In this document: positions 7,539 to 16,221 of the stretch, in pieces
How positions within the stretch are numbered: position 1 is the first letter of the stretch
Layout of the letters: each line of letters opens with the position of its first letter
NCBI RefSeq assembly: GCF_902141855.1
Contig: NZ_CABFVH010000045.1
Location: 1 to 46,490, forward strand
Origin: Methylobacterium dankookense
Lineage (GTDB): Bacteria; Pseudomonadota; Alphaproteobacteria; Rhizobiales; Beijerinckiaceae
Length of the DNA stretch: 46,490 nucleotides
Direction: 5' to 3'
Program-made: the position numbers and the translations under genes
The notes under the pieces: generated by a model
Seen by the model: only the letters and a program-made list of their open reading frames with translations
Told to the model about the DNA's origin: nothing
The model's database searches: none

Positions 7539-9542
7539 ATGGTGGGACAACCGCGCTGCATCGCTCTCGTGGGCCCGTCTCAGAGCGGCAAAACCCTCCT
7601 GCTCGAGGCGCTGCAGCGGCGGTGCCGGTCGGGCGAGAACCACGCCAACAACGGAAGCCGATCGGCGCAGGCGGCTGCATCCCGCACCCATGCGATGAGC
7701 ATGGAGCTGAACCTCGCCACCTTGCACTACCTTGATGACACCTTCACCTTTATTGACTGTCCGGGATCCCGGGAGTTTGCACACGCAAGCAGCGCCGCCC
7801 TCACGACCTGCGACGCGGCCGTCGTCGTGTGCGAGGCCGACGAGCGCCGGCTGCCCGCCCTGCAGCTGGTGCTGCGGGAGCTTGAAGAGCAAGGCGTTCC
7901 GCGTCTGCTGTTCGTCAACAAGATCGACACTGCAACGCAGGGCCTGCGCGATACCCTGGCAGCACTTCAGACCGTCTCTCGTCCGCCGCTGCTCATGCGG
8001 CAGATCCCGATCTGGGACGGCGGGAACGCGACGGGTTTCATCGATCTCGCTCTCGAGCGCGCCTTCGTCTACCGCAACCATGCTCCGAGCACGATCATCG
8101 CGCTGCCCGATGGCGAGCTGCCGCGCGAAAAGGAGGACCGCTTCACACTTCTGGAGCGCCTCGCCGACCATGACGACGTCCTCATGGAGCAGCTCGTCAC
8201 CGACGCCGAGCCCTCGCGCGACCGCATCATGGCCGACCTCGCGCGCGAGCTTCGATCGGGTCAGGCGGTCTCGGTGCTGATCGGCTCGGCCCTGCAGGGC
8301 AACGGCCTCACCCGATTGCTCAAAGCTCTGCGCCACGAAGCGCCTCGGCTGGCCGATACGCGGCGACGCCTCGGACTGCCCGATGAGGGACCTGCCGTCG
8401 CTCAGGTTCTCCTCACACGGCATTCAGGCTTCGGCGGCAAGGTCTCGGTCGCCCGCGTCCTCAACGGCAACTTCCACGAGGGCGATACAGTCGCCGGCGC
8501 AGGGGGCGTGACGACTCGGATCGGGGGAATCGTTCCAGCCCTGAACCCCCAAGCAGAGCGCGTAGCCATCGCGAGCGAGGGCACGATCGCGAGCTTCGCA
8601 AAGCTGGAGGGTATTGGCACGGGATCCCGCTTCGCGACGGATGCGACGTTCACCGCAGGCGCTTCGTCTTCGCTGCCGCCGGTCTTTGCCAGGACGATAT
8701 GGGTCCGTGATCGTAAGGACGACGTGCGTCTGACCGCCGCCCTCGCCAAGCTCGTCGAGGAAGATCCGTCGTTGAGCGTGCAGCACCGTTCGGATCCCGA
8801 CGAGATCCGCCTCCTGGGTCAGGGCGAGATGCACTTGAGGGTCGCGGTGGAGCGGCTCTCTGAGCGCTTCGGCGTGAGCGTGGACCATGCGCGTCCGAAG
8901 GTGGCCTACCGAGAGACGATCCGGGAGACGGCGACCGGGCACGGGCGGCTCAAGAAGCAGACCGGCGGCCACGGTCAGTTCGCGGATGTACGGCTTTCAG
9001 TCCGGCCCCTTCAACGTGGACAGGGCTTCGTGTTTGAAGATGCGGTCGTTGGCGGTGCGGTGCCGCGCAAGTTCATCCCCTCCGTCGAGGCAGGGGCCCG
9101 CGCCTATATCCGCCGGGGTCCCCTGGGCTTCCCGGTCGAGGATATCGCCGTCACCTTGACGGACGGGTCCGCACACACGGTCGATTCCTCCGATGCCGCC
9201 TTTCAAGGTGCGGCGCGACTTGCGCTCGACGAAGCCCTGCCGGCAGCGGAGCCGGTGCTGCTCGAACCCGTGCTGGTCGTGACCATCCTGAACCCGTCAG
9301 CTTCGACCGCGAAGGTGACGGGCCTCGTCACGGGACGCCGAGGGCAGATCCTGGGCTACGATGCTCGACCCGACTGGCCGGGCTGGGACGTGGTGGATGC
9401 CCTGATCCCGGAGGCGGAAACGTCGGACCTCATCGTGGAGCTGCGCTCGCTGACGGCCGGAATCGGCGGCTTCTCAGCGCATTTCAGCCATATGGCCGAG
9501 CTGACCGGCCCGCCCGCGGATGCTGTGTTGCATCGATCGTGA
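7539..9542 (+). CDS. Elongation factor G-like translational GTPase (divergent EF-G paralogue)
   Basis: A 667-residue protein with EF-G architecture. G1 is GPSQSGKT (residues 12-19), G3 is DCPG in FTFIDCPGSREF and G4 is NKID. The domain IV landmark GRLKKQTGGHGQFADVRLSV is conserved. The canonical switch I region (RGITI) is absent; the matching stretch reads THAMSMELNLATLHY. This marks it as a paralogue of the FusA2/accessory type rather than the housekeeping factor, which is usually about 690 residues. ATG 7539 is chosen because GGAGGG lies 8 bases upstream; an upstream in-frame ATG at 7473 has no such site. It may act in ribosome rescue, recycling or stress, but this cannot be told from sequence. 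No translation genes surround it. Confidence 0.85.
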   Translation: MVGQPRCIALVGPSQSGKTLLLEALQRRCRSGENHANNGSRSAQAAASRTHAMSMELNLATLHYLDDTFTFIDCPGSREFAHASSAALTTCDAAVVVCEADERRLPALQLVLRELEEQGVPRLLFVNKIDTATQGLRDTLAALQTVSRPPLLMRQIPIWDGGNATGFIDLALERAFVYRNHAPSTIIALPDGELPREKEDRFTLLERLADHDDVLMEQLVTDAEPSRDRIMADLARELRSGQAVSVLIGSALQGNGLTRLLKALRHEAPRLADTRRRLGLPDEGPAVAQVLLTRHSGFGGKVSVARVLNGNFHEGDTVAGAGGVTTRIGGIVPALNPQAERVAIASEGTIASFAKLEGIGTGSRFATDATFTAGASSSLPPVFARTIWVRDRKDDVRLTAALAKLVEEDPSLSVQHRSDPDEIRLLGQGEMHLRVAVERLSERFGVSVDHARPKVAYRETIRETATGHGRLKKQTGGHGQFADVRLSVRPLQRGQGFVFEDAVVGGAVPRKFIPSVEAGARAYIRRGPLGFPVEDIAVTLTDGSAHTVDSSDAAFQGAARLALDEALPAAEPVLLEPVLVVTILNPSASTAKVTGLVTGRRGQILGYDARPDWPGWDVVDALIPEAETSDLIVELRSLTAGIGGFSAHFSHMAELTGPPADAVLHRS

Positions 9543-9755
9543 GGCTCTGCCCGATCTGGACCGAGAATCCGGAGGCAGATCGAAGCGACGGCTCCAGCAT
9601 GATTGACGGTCGAGCATGGTTCCCGGCCCGCGACCGTTTACGTACGAGGGGCTGGATTCGCGGAATGCGAGGACCTGCCCCTCCGGTGCGAAACCCGGCT
9701 CGATCCGTAGCCGGGACACGCGATCCCGGACCGGCGCGACACCCCAGAGGCCAGG

Positions 9756-11045
9756 ATGTCTGACGATCGCTACCACAAGAAGTCGTTGAGCAACCGCCCG
9801 CTTCACCCCGAGACCCTGATGCTGGGCTACGGCTACGATCCGGCCTTGTCGGAAGGCGCCGTAAAGCCGCCAGTCTTTCTCACCTCGACCTTCGTGTTCA
9901 CCTCGGCCGAGCACGGCAAGGCGTTCTTCGACTACGTCTCCGGGCGGCGCGAGCCGCCGGCAGGCGAGGCGGCGGGGTTGGTCTATTCGCGCTTCAACCA
10001 TCCCAACAGCGAGATCGTCGAGGACAGGCTCGCCGTGTTCGAGGAGGCCGAGGCCGGGTTGGTCTTCTCCTCCGGCATGTCGGCGATCGCCACGACGATC
10101 CTGGCCTTTGCCAGGCCCGGTGACGTGATCCTGCACTCGCAGCCGCTTTACGGGGGCACCGAGACGCTGATTGCCAAGACCCTGGCGGGCTTCGGCATCG
10201 CTTCGGTCGGCTTTGCCGATGGTGCCAATCCGGCAAGCGTCCGCGGCGCGGCCGCGCGCGCAGCCGAAATGGGACGCGTCAGCATCATCATGGTCGAGAC
10301 GCCGTCCAACCCGCTGAACACCCTGGTCGATCTCGGGTTGATCCGTGTCGTTGCCGACGAGATCGGCGCCCGTCAGGGTGGCGAGGCCCCCGTGGTCGTC
10401 TGCGACAACACCCTGCTCGGTCCCCTGTTTCAGCACCCGCTGCGCCACGGCGCCGACATCTCGGTCTACTCCCTGACAAAGTATGTGGGCGGTCATTCGG
10501 ATCTCATCGCGGGCGCCGCCCTCGGCGCAGCGGCGCGGATACGGCCGGTGCGGATGCTGCGCTCGGCGATCGGGACGGGGCTCGATCCGCATTCCTGCTG
10601 GATGCTCGGGCGCTCGCTCGAGACCCTGTCGCTCCGGATGCGTGCCGCGAACCGCAACGGTGAGATCGTCGCAGCGATGCTGGCGGAGCATCCGAAGGTC
10701 TCGCGCCTCCACCATCTCGCCCATCTGGCGCCGGGCTCCGATCAGGCGCGCGTTTATGCCGAGCAATGCGCGGCACCGGGGTCGACCTTCTCCTTCGACG
10801 TGGTGGGCGGCGAGGCCGAGGCGTTCCGGGTTCTGAATGCCCTGCAATTGTTCAAGCTCGCCGTCAGCCTCGGCGGCACCGAGTCGCTCGCCAGCCACCC
10901 GGCCTCGACCACACATTCGGGCGTGCCCAAGGCGGTCCGCGACCGCCTCGGCATCACGGACTCGACGATTCGCGTGTCGATCGGGATCGAGCATCCGGAC
11001 GACCTCGTGGCCGATCTGGCGGAGGCTCTCGCGAATCTTGGCTGA
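9756..11045 (+). CDS. Cystathionine gamma-synthase family PLP-dependent enzyme
   Basis: A 429-residue protein of the Cys/Met-metabolism PLP family. Lys242 in SLTKYVGGHSDL is the PLP lysine, Asp217 in CDNTLLGP pairs with the pyridine nitrogen, and FSSGMSAI binds the phosphate. Tyr131 in QPLYGGTE is kept, but the cysteine that methionine gamma-lyases carry two residues later is glycine here. It is therefore not a textbook methionine gamma-lyase. The N-terminal HPETLMLGYGYDPALSEGAV is typical of the slightly longer CGS-family subgroup. It lies upstream of the branched-chain 2-oxoacid dehydrogenase operon, separated by about 700 bases. A lyase making 2-oxobutyrate would feed that complex; this is inference. 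Confidence 0.85.
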   Translation: MSDDRYHKKSLSNRPLHPETLMLGYGYDPALSEGAVKPPVFLTSTFVFTSAEHGKAFFDYVSGRREPPAGEAAGLVYSRFNHPNSEIVEDRLAVFEEAEAGLVFSSGMSAIATTILAFARPGDVILHSQPLYGGTETLIAKTLAGFGIASVGFADGANPASVRGAAARAAEMGRVSIIMVETPSNPLNTLVDLGLIRVVADEIGARQGGEAPVVVCDNTLLGPLFQHPLRHGADISVYSLTKYVGGHSDLIAGAALGAAARIRPVRMLRSAIGTGLDPHSCWMLGRSLETLSLRMRAANRNGEIVAAMLAEHPKVSRLHHLAHLAPGSDQARVYAEQCAAPGSTFSFDVVGGEAEAFRVLNALQLFKLAVSLGGTESLASHPASTTHSGVPKAVRDRLGITDSTIRVSIGIEHPDDLVADLAEALANLG

Positions 11046-11759
11046 ACACCGCGGATGTGCCTTCGGCGCTCGCTTGGGCCAGATCCCGGCATGGGGGTAA
11101 CGGTCCTGCAAAGGACGCTCACGCCGCGGCAAGCTTTTCTCATCGTCTCTCACCGAACGCGGTGACGTCTCGGAAATATCAGCGGGTGATCGCAGGCATT
11201 CCAGGATGGACGGTGCTCTACGACGAGAGTAGGTTCGATCCTAGCTGGATCGTCGTCTCCGCGTTCCTACCCTCTCATGCTCCGAGGGACTGCTATGCGT
11301 GCCGGTGCGCAAGATGCTGTCTGCTATTGCGGCGTTCCGGATGCCTGCCTGCCAAGACTGTCACACGAGACGGGAAGCACCGAATACGCCAATCGTTCGT
11401 CATTTTTTCTTTTATTATTTTGCGTTATAATTGATTTTTTAAATCTTATCCTTCATGATTTCTGCTGCAATCACTCGAGAGCACGCATGAAATTGTGTCG
11501 TGCTGGCGAGTTCTGCAAGGTTTTCGCTCTCTCCGCCGGTTGTCGATCCATCTGCCCTTGGTGGACATCCGGCACCAAGGCTCACACGGCCTCTATCCAA
11601 TACTGGGCCTTATGGGACCGCAGCTATGCCCGCCAGGGTCGCGGCGGCGCAAGAGGAGCGCTGTCAAAGCGAGATCTGGATTTCGGGCATGCGGTCTAAT
11701 TTTGCCGCGTGCAAGGCTCGGCCTGCCCCCATGTAATCCTTTGCGAGAGCGAACACGCA
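11046..11759. other. Long non-coding gap with an AT-rich island ahead of the bkd operon
   Basis: No convincing gene is seen in these 714 bases. Open frames here lack ribosome sites and have no recognisable domain. A small inverted repeat CGATCC-tagct-GGATCG lies at 11236-11252. From about 11395 to 11465 the sequence becomes strikingly AT-rich (runs of T, TTATTATTTT), against GC-rich surroundings. This strip contains the candidate promoter at 11426. The region may hold regulatory sites for the bkd operon, a decayed gene or an undescribed small RNA. Confidence 0.5.
11401..11431 (+). promoter_or_regulatory. Candidate promoter of the bkd operon
   Basis: A perfect -10 TATAAT is at 11426-11431 inside an AT-rich strip. 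No good -35 is present at 16-18 bases upstream (only T-rich sequence), so an activator may be needed. The distance to the E1alpha start is about 330 bases, which would leave a long leader. Confidence 0.35.
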
Positions 11760-12992
11760 ATGGCTGACATCATGCCTTTGGCGCTCCACGTTCCAGAGCC
11801 TGCTGTCCGGCCGGGCGGCGTGCCAGATTTCTCCAGCGTCAAGATCCCCAAAGCCGGAGCAGTGCCGCGTCCCGAAGTCGACATCGGCTCGGAAGCGATC
11901 CGGGATCTGGCCTTCTCCATCATTCGCGTTCTGAACAGGAATGGCGAGGCCGTTGGGCCGTGGTCCGGCTTGCTCACCGATGACGACCTTCGCGACGGCC
12001 TGCGGCATATGCTGACCTTGCGCACCTTCGACGCAAGGATGCTCCTCAGCCAGAGGCAGGGCAAAACCTCCTTCTACATGCAGCACCTTGGCGAGGAGGC
12101 GATAAGCTGCGCCTTTCAGAAGGCGCTCTCTCCCGGGGACATGAACTTCCCGACTTATCGGCAAGCCGGCCTCCTGATCGCGAGCGGCTACCCGCTCGCG
12201 GCGATGATATGTCAGATCTACTCGAATATTCGGGACCCTCTGAAGGGCCGTCAGCTGCCTGTCCTGTATTCGTCGAAGCCGCATGGGTTCTTTACCGTGT
12301 CCGGCAACCTGGCCACGCAATATGTCCAGGCCGTCGGCTGGGCGATGGCTTCCGCGATCCGGAATGACACGAAGATCGCAGCGGCATGGATCGGGGATGG
12401 CTCGACGGCGGAATCCGACTTTCACGCCGCCCTCGTCTTCGCCTCGACCTACAAGGCGCCCGTGGTGCTCAACATCGTCAACAACCAGTGGGCGATCTCG
12501 ACCTTCCAGGGCATCGCCCGAGGTGGGGCAGGAACCTTCGCGGCGCGAGGCCTGGGGTTCGGCATCCCCGCGCTGCGGGTCGACGGCAACGACTACCTCG
12601 CCGTTCACGCGGTGGCCCAATGGGCGATCGAGCGGGCACGGCGCAATCTCGGGCCGACGCTCGTCGAATACGTGACGTACCGGGTCGGGGCCCACTCGAC
12701 CTCGGACGACCCCTCGGCCTATCGCCCGAAAACCGAATCCGACGCCTGGCCGCTCGGCGATCCGATCATTCGATTGAAGAACCACCTGATTCTGCAGGGC
12801 GCGTGGTCCGAGGAGCGGCACAAGCAGGCGGAAGCCGAGATCCTCGAGACGGTGATCGCAGCTCAGAAGGAGGCGGAGAGCTTCGGGACGCTCCATTCCG
12901 GGGAGAAGCCTTCGGCACGGGAGATGTTCGAGGGCGTCTATGCCGAGATGCCGCCACACCTGCTCCGGCAACGCCAGCGGGCTGGAGTATAA
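11760..12992 (+). CDS. bkdA: Branched-chain 2-oxoacid dehydrogenase E1 component, alpha subunit
   Basis: A 410-residue thiamine-diphosphate-dependent subunit. The ThDP motif runs from GDG (212-214, in AAAWIGDGSTAESDFHAAL) to NN (241-242, in VVLNIVNNQWAIS), the standard spacing of about 30. The segments FYMQHLGEEAISCAFQKAL and FPTYRQAGLLIASG, and the phosphorylation-loop-like YRVGAHSTSDDPSAYRP, identify the branched-chain rather than the pyruvate branch. The start at ATG 11760 gives MADIMPLALHVPEP; a longer in-frame extension to 11709 looks unlike the family. The E1beta gene follows after 3 bases. With E1beta it decarboxylates the 2-oxo acids of Leu, Ile and Val and loads the acyl group on E2 lipoate. 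Confidence 0.93.
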   Translation: MADIMPLALHVPEPAVRPGGVPDFSSVKIPKAGAVPRPEVDIGSEAIRDLAFSIIRVLNRNGEAVGPWSGLLTDDDLRDGLRHMLTLRTFDARMLLSQRQGKTSFYMQHLGEEAISCAFQKALSPGDMNFPTYRQAGLLIASGYPLAAMICQIYSNIRDPLKGRQLPVLYSSKPHGFFTVSGNLATQYVQAVGWAMASAIRNDTKIAAAWIGDGSTAESDFHAALVFASTYKAPVVLNIVNNQWAISTFQGIARGGAGTFAARGLGFGIPALRVDGNDYLAVHAVAQWAIERARRNLGPTLVEYVTYRVGAHSTSDDPSAYRPKTESDAWPLGDPIIRLKNHLILQGAWSEERHKQAEAEILETVIAAQKEAESFGTLHSGEKPSAREMFEGVYAEMPPHLLRQRQRAGV

Positions 12993-12995
12993 GTC

Positions 12996-14009
12996 ATGCC
13001 GCGCATGTCGATGGTCGAGGCAATCCGGGACGCGATGGACGTGATGATGGCGCGCGACGAGACCGTCGTGGTCTTCGGGGAGGATGTCGGTTACTTTGGC
13101 GGCGTGTTCCGCTGCACCTATGGCCTTCAGCAGAAATACGGAACGACGCGCTGCTTCGACGCGCCCGTGAGCGAATCCGGGATCGTGGGAACGGCTGTCG
13201 GCATGGCCGCCTACGGTCTCCGGCCCTGCGTCGAGATCCAATTCGCCGATTACGTGTATCCGGCCTACGATCAGATCGTGTCGGAAGCCGCGCGGCTGCG
13301 GTATCGCTCGAACGGCGAGTTCACCTGCCCCCTCGTCGTCCGGATGCCGACGGGTGGCGGCATCTTCGGCGGACAGACCCACAGCCAGAGCCCGGAGGCG
13401 CTCTTCACCCACGTCTCCGGGCTGAAGACGGTCGTGCCCTCGAACCCCTACGATGCCAAGGGGCTCCTCATCGCCGCGATCGAGGATCCGGACCCCGTGA
13501 TCTTCCTCGAGCCGAAGCGTCTCTACAACGGCCCCTTCGATGGGCATCACGATCGTCCCATCACGCCCTGGTCGCAGCACGAGGCCAGCGACGTACCGGC
13601 GGGCCACTTCGCTCTCCCGCTCGGCAAGGCCTCGGTCGTCCGCGCCGGCACAGCCGTTACGGTGCTGGCCTACGGGACGATGGTGCATGTGGCGCAGGCG
13701 GCCGCCGCGGAGACGGGCATCGACGCGGAGATCATCGATCTGCGCACCCTGATCCCGCTCGATCTCGACACGCTGGCGGCCTCCGTCGCCAAGACCGGTC
13801 GCTGCGTGATCGTCCACGAGGCCACGCTGACCTCCGGGTTCGGCGCGGAACTCGCGGCCCTCGTCCAGGAGACCTGCTTCTTCCACCTCGAGGCGCCGAT
13901 CGCACGCGTTGCCGGATGGGATACGCCCTATCCCCACGCGCAGGAATGGGACTACTTCCCCGGGCCGGCCCGGGTGGGGCGCGCCCTCGCCGAGACGGTG
14001 GAGGCCTGA
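12996..14009 (+). CDS. bkdB: Branched-chain 2-oxoacid dehydrogenase E1 component, beta subunit
   Basis: A 337-residue transketolase-like subunit. Family landmarks are VVVFGEDVGYFGGVFRCTYG with the Glu that activates ThDP, FDAPVSESGIVGTAVGMAAY, VEIQFADYVYPAYDQIVSEA, and MPTGGGIFGGQTHSQSPEAL. The C-terminal domain has VTVLAYGTMVHVAQ, EIIDLRTLIPLD and CVIVHEATLTSGFGAELAAL. It lies 3 bases after E1alpha and 1 base before E2, so the three are co-transcribed and probably translated in a coupled way. The second subunit of the same decarboxylase tetramer. Confidence 0.95.
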   Translation: MPRMSMVEAIRDAMDVMMARDETVVVFGEDVGYFGGVFRCTYGLQQKYGTTRCFDAPVSESGIVGTAVGMAAYGLRPCVEIQFADYVYPAYDQIVSEAARLRYRSNGEFTCPLVVRMPTGGGIFGGQTHSQSPEALFTHVSGLKTVVPSNPYDAKGLLIAAIEDPDPVIFLEPKRLYNGPFDGHHDRPITPWSQHEASDVPAGHFALPLGKASVVRAGTAVTVLAYGTMVHVAQAAAAETGIDAEIIDLRTLIPLDLDTLAASVAKTGRCVIVHEATLTSGFGAELAALVQETCFFHLEAPIARVAGWDTPYPHAQEWDYFPGPARVGRALAETVEA

Positions 14010-14010
14010 C

Positions 14011-15264
14011 ATGGGCGATCACCTGATCACGATGCCCGATGTCGGCGAGGGGATTGCCCAGGCCGAGCTGGCCGAGTGGTTCGTGAAAGTGGGTGATCGC
14101 GTCCGTGAGGACGCCGTGCTGGCCGCCGTCACCACCGACAAGGCGACAGCGGAGATACCCTCGCCGGTGACGGGACAGGTCGTGTGGCTCGGGGCCGAGA
14201 TCGGCGACGTCGTCGCCGTCGGCGCACCGCTGATCCGCCTCGCGGTCGAGCCTGAGGGCGGTGCCGGCCGTCTCGACGGAGATCGGAACGCGGACGCACA
14301 GCCCGCCGCGCATGCGGAACCGCGCGCGGCACGGGACGCGGATCAGGCCGCCATGGTGCAGGGCGACGACGCGGGCGCCCCGCGTCGCGCAGACGAGACG
14401 GCACTGGCCTCGCCCGCCGTGAGACTGCGGGCCCGGAAGGCCGGGATCGATCTCGGGCGGGTGCCCGGCTCGGGTCCCTCCGGCCGCGTGGTCCACGAGG
14501 ATCTCGACGCCTATCTCGTCCGTGACGCGCGAGAGACCGGAACAGCGGACATCTCTCGGAACACATCGGTCGAGCCCGTCAAGGTCACCGGTATCCGCCG
14601 CAAGATCGCGGAGAAGATGGCGCTCGCCGCCTCACGCATTCCACACATCACCTATGTGGAGGAAGTCGACGTCACGGCGCTCGAGGAACTCAGGACCAAT
14701 CTGAACGCGAACAGGCGTGCAGACCGACCGAAGCTGACGCTGCTCCCGCTCCTGATGCTGGCCATGGTGAAGGCCATCGCGGACCAGCCGAATCTGAACG
14801 CGCTCTATGACGACGAAGCCGGCATCCTCCACCGGCACGGCGGCGTGCATATCGGCATCGCAACGCAGACGCCCTCGGGCCTCGTCGTTCCCGTGATCCG
14901 GCATGCGGAGACGCGGGATCTCTGGAATTGCGCCGCCGAATTGAGCCGCATCTCGGAGGCGGCCAGGGCGGGCGCAGCCACGCGTGAGGAACTGGCCGGC
15001 TCGACGATCACCGTCACCTCGCTCGGTGCCCTCGGCGGCATCGCCTCGACGCCGATCATCAACCACCCCGAAGTCGCCGTCATCGGCGTCAACAGGATCG
15101 CGGTGCGTCCGGTCTGGAGCGGGGCGGCGTTCATCCCGCGCAAGATGATGAACCTGTCGTCGAGCTTCGACCATCGCGTCATCGACGGCTGGGATGCGGC
15201 TGTGTTCATCCAGCGCATCAAGACGCTTCTGGAAAGTCCGGCTCTGCTCTTCGTGGACGCTTGA
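14011..15264 (+). CDS. bkdC: Branched-chain 2-oxoacid dehydrogenase E2 component (dihydrolipoyl acyltransferase)
   Basis: A 417-residue acyltransferase in the usual three parts. The lipoyl domain covers residues 1-78, with lipoylated Lys44 in TTDKATAEIP. A linker rich in Ala, Asp and Arg follows. The peripheral-subunit-binding domain is at about 128-165 (ASPAVRLRARKAGIDLGRVP and GPSGRVVHEDL), and the catalytic domain starts near VKVTGIRRKIAEKM. The active-site motif is FDHRVIDGWDAA with His388 and Asp392. Only one lipoyl domain is present. The start is ATG 14011, just after the E1beta stop. No E3 (dihydrolipoyl dehydrogenase) gene lies in the window, so the complex must borrow one from elsewhere. 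Confidence 0.94.
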   Translation: MGDHLITMPDVGEGIAQAELAEWFVKVGDRVREDAVLAAVTTDKATAEIPSPVTGQVVWLGAEIGDVVAVGAPLIRLAVEPEGGAGRLDGDRNADAQPAAHAEPRAARDADQAAMVQGDDAGAPRRADETALASPAVRLRARKAGIDLGRVPGSGPSGRVVHEDLDAYLVRDARETGTADISRNTSVEPVKVTGIRRKIAEKMALAASRIPHITYVEEVDVTALEELRTNLNANRRADRPKLTLLPLLMLAMVKAIADQPNLNALYDDEAGILHRHGGVHIGIATQTPSGLVVPVIRHAETRDLWNCAAELSRISEAARAGAATREELAGSTITVTSLGALGGIASTPIINHPEVAVIGVNRIAVRPVWSGAAFIPRKMMNLSSSFDHRVIDGWDAAVFIQRIKTLLESPALLFVDA

Positions 15265-15321
15265 GGCGCCACACCGGAGCGGACGCCACGAAGGCCGTCC
15301 ATCTCCCGCGCCATCCCGTCC

Positions 15322-16221
15322 TCACGACTTGCGCTGCGCTGACCCTCGGTCGAAGCGCTCCAGCAGCCGCTCGGCCCGGCGCAGATGGGGATGATCGAGC
15401 ATCGCGCCGGCCTGCCCGATCACCCCTGCCCCGGGCGAGCCCGCAAAGGCCGCAACCACGGCCCGCGCCTCCGTCAACGCCGCCTCCGAGGGGCGGAAGG
15501 CGGCATTGATGATCGGGACTTGAGCCGGGTGGATGGCCAACTTCCCCGTGAACCCGTCCCGGCGCGCCTCTCGGCATTCCCGTTCGAGCGCTGCGAGATC
15601 TCCGTAGGCGAGATGGACCGTATCGATCGCGTCGGCCCCTGCCGCGGCCGCCGCCAGAAGGGTCAAGTCACGCGCGAGGCGATAAGGACTGGTCCAGGCC
15701 CCGGACCCGTCGCGGTTCGTCTCGGCGCCGAGATCCGCGGAGAGGTCTTCCGCACCCCAGGTGATCCCGCAGAGGCGCGGATGCCCCTCGGACAGGCTCG
15801 TGAGAGCCAGGACGGCGCGGGCCGTCTCGGTCGCAATGGGCAGGATCCGGGTCGTGCCGGCAGCGATACCATTGGCAGCCTCGAGCCGGCGGAGCCGCGC
15901 GTCGAGAGCCTGTATGTCCGCGCCGAGAACGGCCTTGGGCAGAACGACGCCGTGTGGGCGGGTCGGGATCACCGCCGCAAGGTCGTCGTCCGCCAGGCCC
16001 GTCCCGAACGCGTTCACGCGCACGAGAAGGCGTGGGCGCTCGGCCTCCCTCCCGGCCTGCTCCAGAAAGGCGACGGCATGACGTCGCGCTGCCGACTTCC
16101 CGCTCACGGCGACCGAATCCTCGAGGTCGACGATGAGGGCGTCGGCGCCCGAGCTCAGCGCCTTCTCAAGCTTGTGCGGCGCATCGCCGGGAACGAACAG
16201 GAGCGAGCGCATCGCCGTCAT
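15322..16221 (-). CDS. CitE-like acyl-CoA lyase (HpcH/HpaI aldolase family), likely HMG-CoA/citramalyl-CoA lyase
   Basis: A 299-residue CitE-type TIM barrel, starting MTAMRSLLFVPGDAPHKLEK with LIVDLEDSVA. Metal- and CoA-site landmarks are present: RVNAFGTG (Arg), ILPIATETARAV (Glu) and ITWGAEDLSADLGAETNRD (Asp), then GKLAIHPAQVPIINAAF. Its ATG overlaps the MaoC stop codon by four bases (ATGA), so the two are translationally coupled. In the Mycobacterium tuberculosis leucine cluster the equivalent CitE protein Rv2498c is known as a lyase for (R)-HMG-CoA and (S)-citramalyl-CoA. The same role is inferred here because no ordinary HMG-CoA lyase gene is in the operon. It ends 58 bases from the convergent E2 gene. 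Confidence 0.82.
   Translation of the reverse strand: MTAMRSLLFVPGDAPHKLEKALSSGADALIVDLEDSVAVSGKSAARRHAVAFLEQAGREAERPRLLVRVNAFGTGLADDDLAAVIPTRPHGVVLPKAVLGADIQALDARLRRLEAANGIAAGTTRILPIATETARAVLALTSLSEGHPRLCGITWGAEDLSADLGAETNRDGSGAWTSPYRLARDLTLLAAAAAGADAIDTVHLAYGDLAALERECREARRDGFTGKLAIHPAQVPIINAAFRPSEAALTEARAVVAAFAGSPGAGVIGQAGAMLDHPHLRRAERLLERFDRGSAQRKS

Noticed and set aside
9543..9755. Possible small gene between the EF-G-like and CGS-family genes
   Set aside because: The open frame at 9539-9763 overlaps both neighbours' ends, has no ribosome site and no recognisable pattern.
11277..11699. 140-codon frame in the gap before the bkd operon
   Set aside because: No ribosome site, no domain, odd composition with many Cys and a hydrophobic run made only by the AT-rich strip.
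11664..14012. Long minus-strand frame opposite E1alpha and E1beta
   Set aside because: Arg/Gly/Asp-rich shadow typical of high-GC coding DNA; the plus strand encodes clear E1 subunits.
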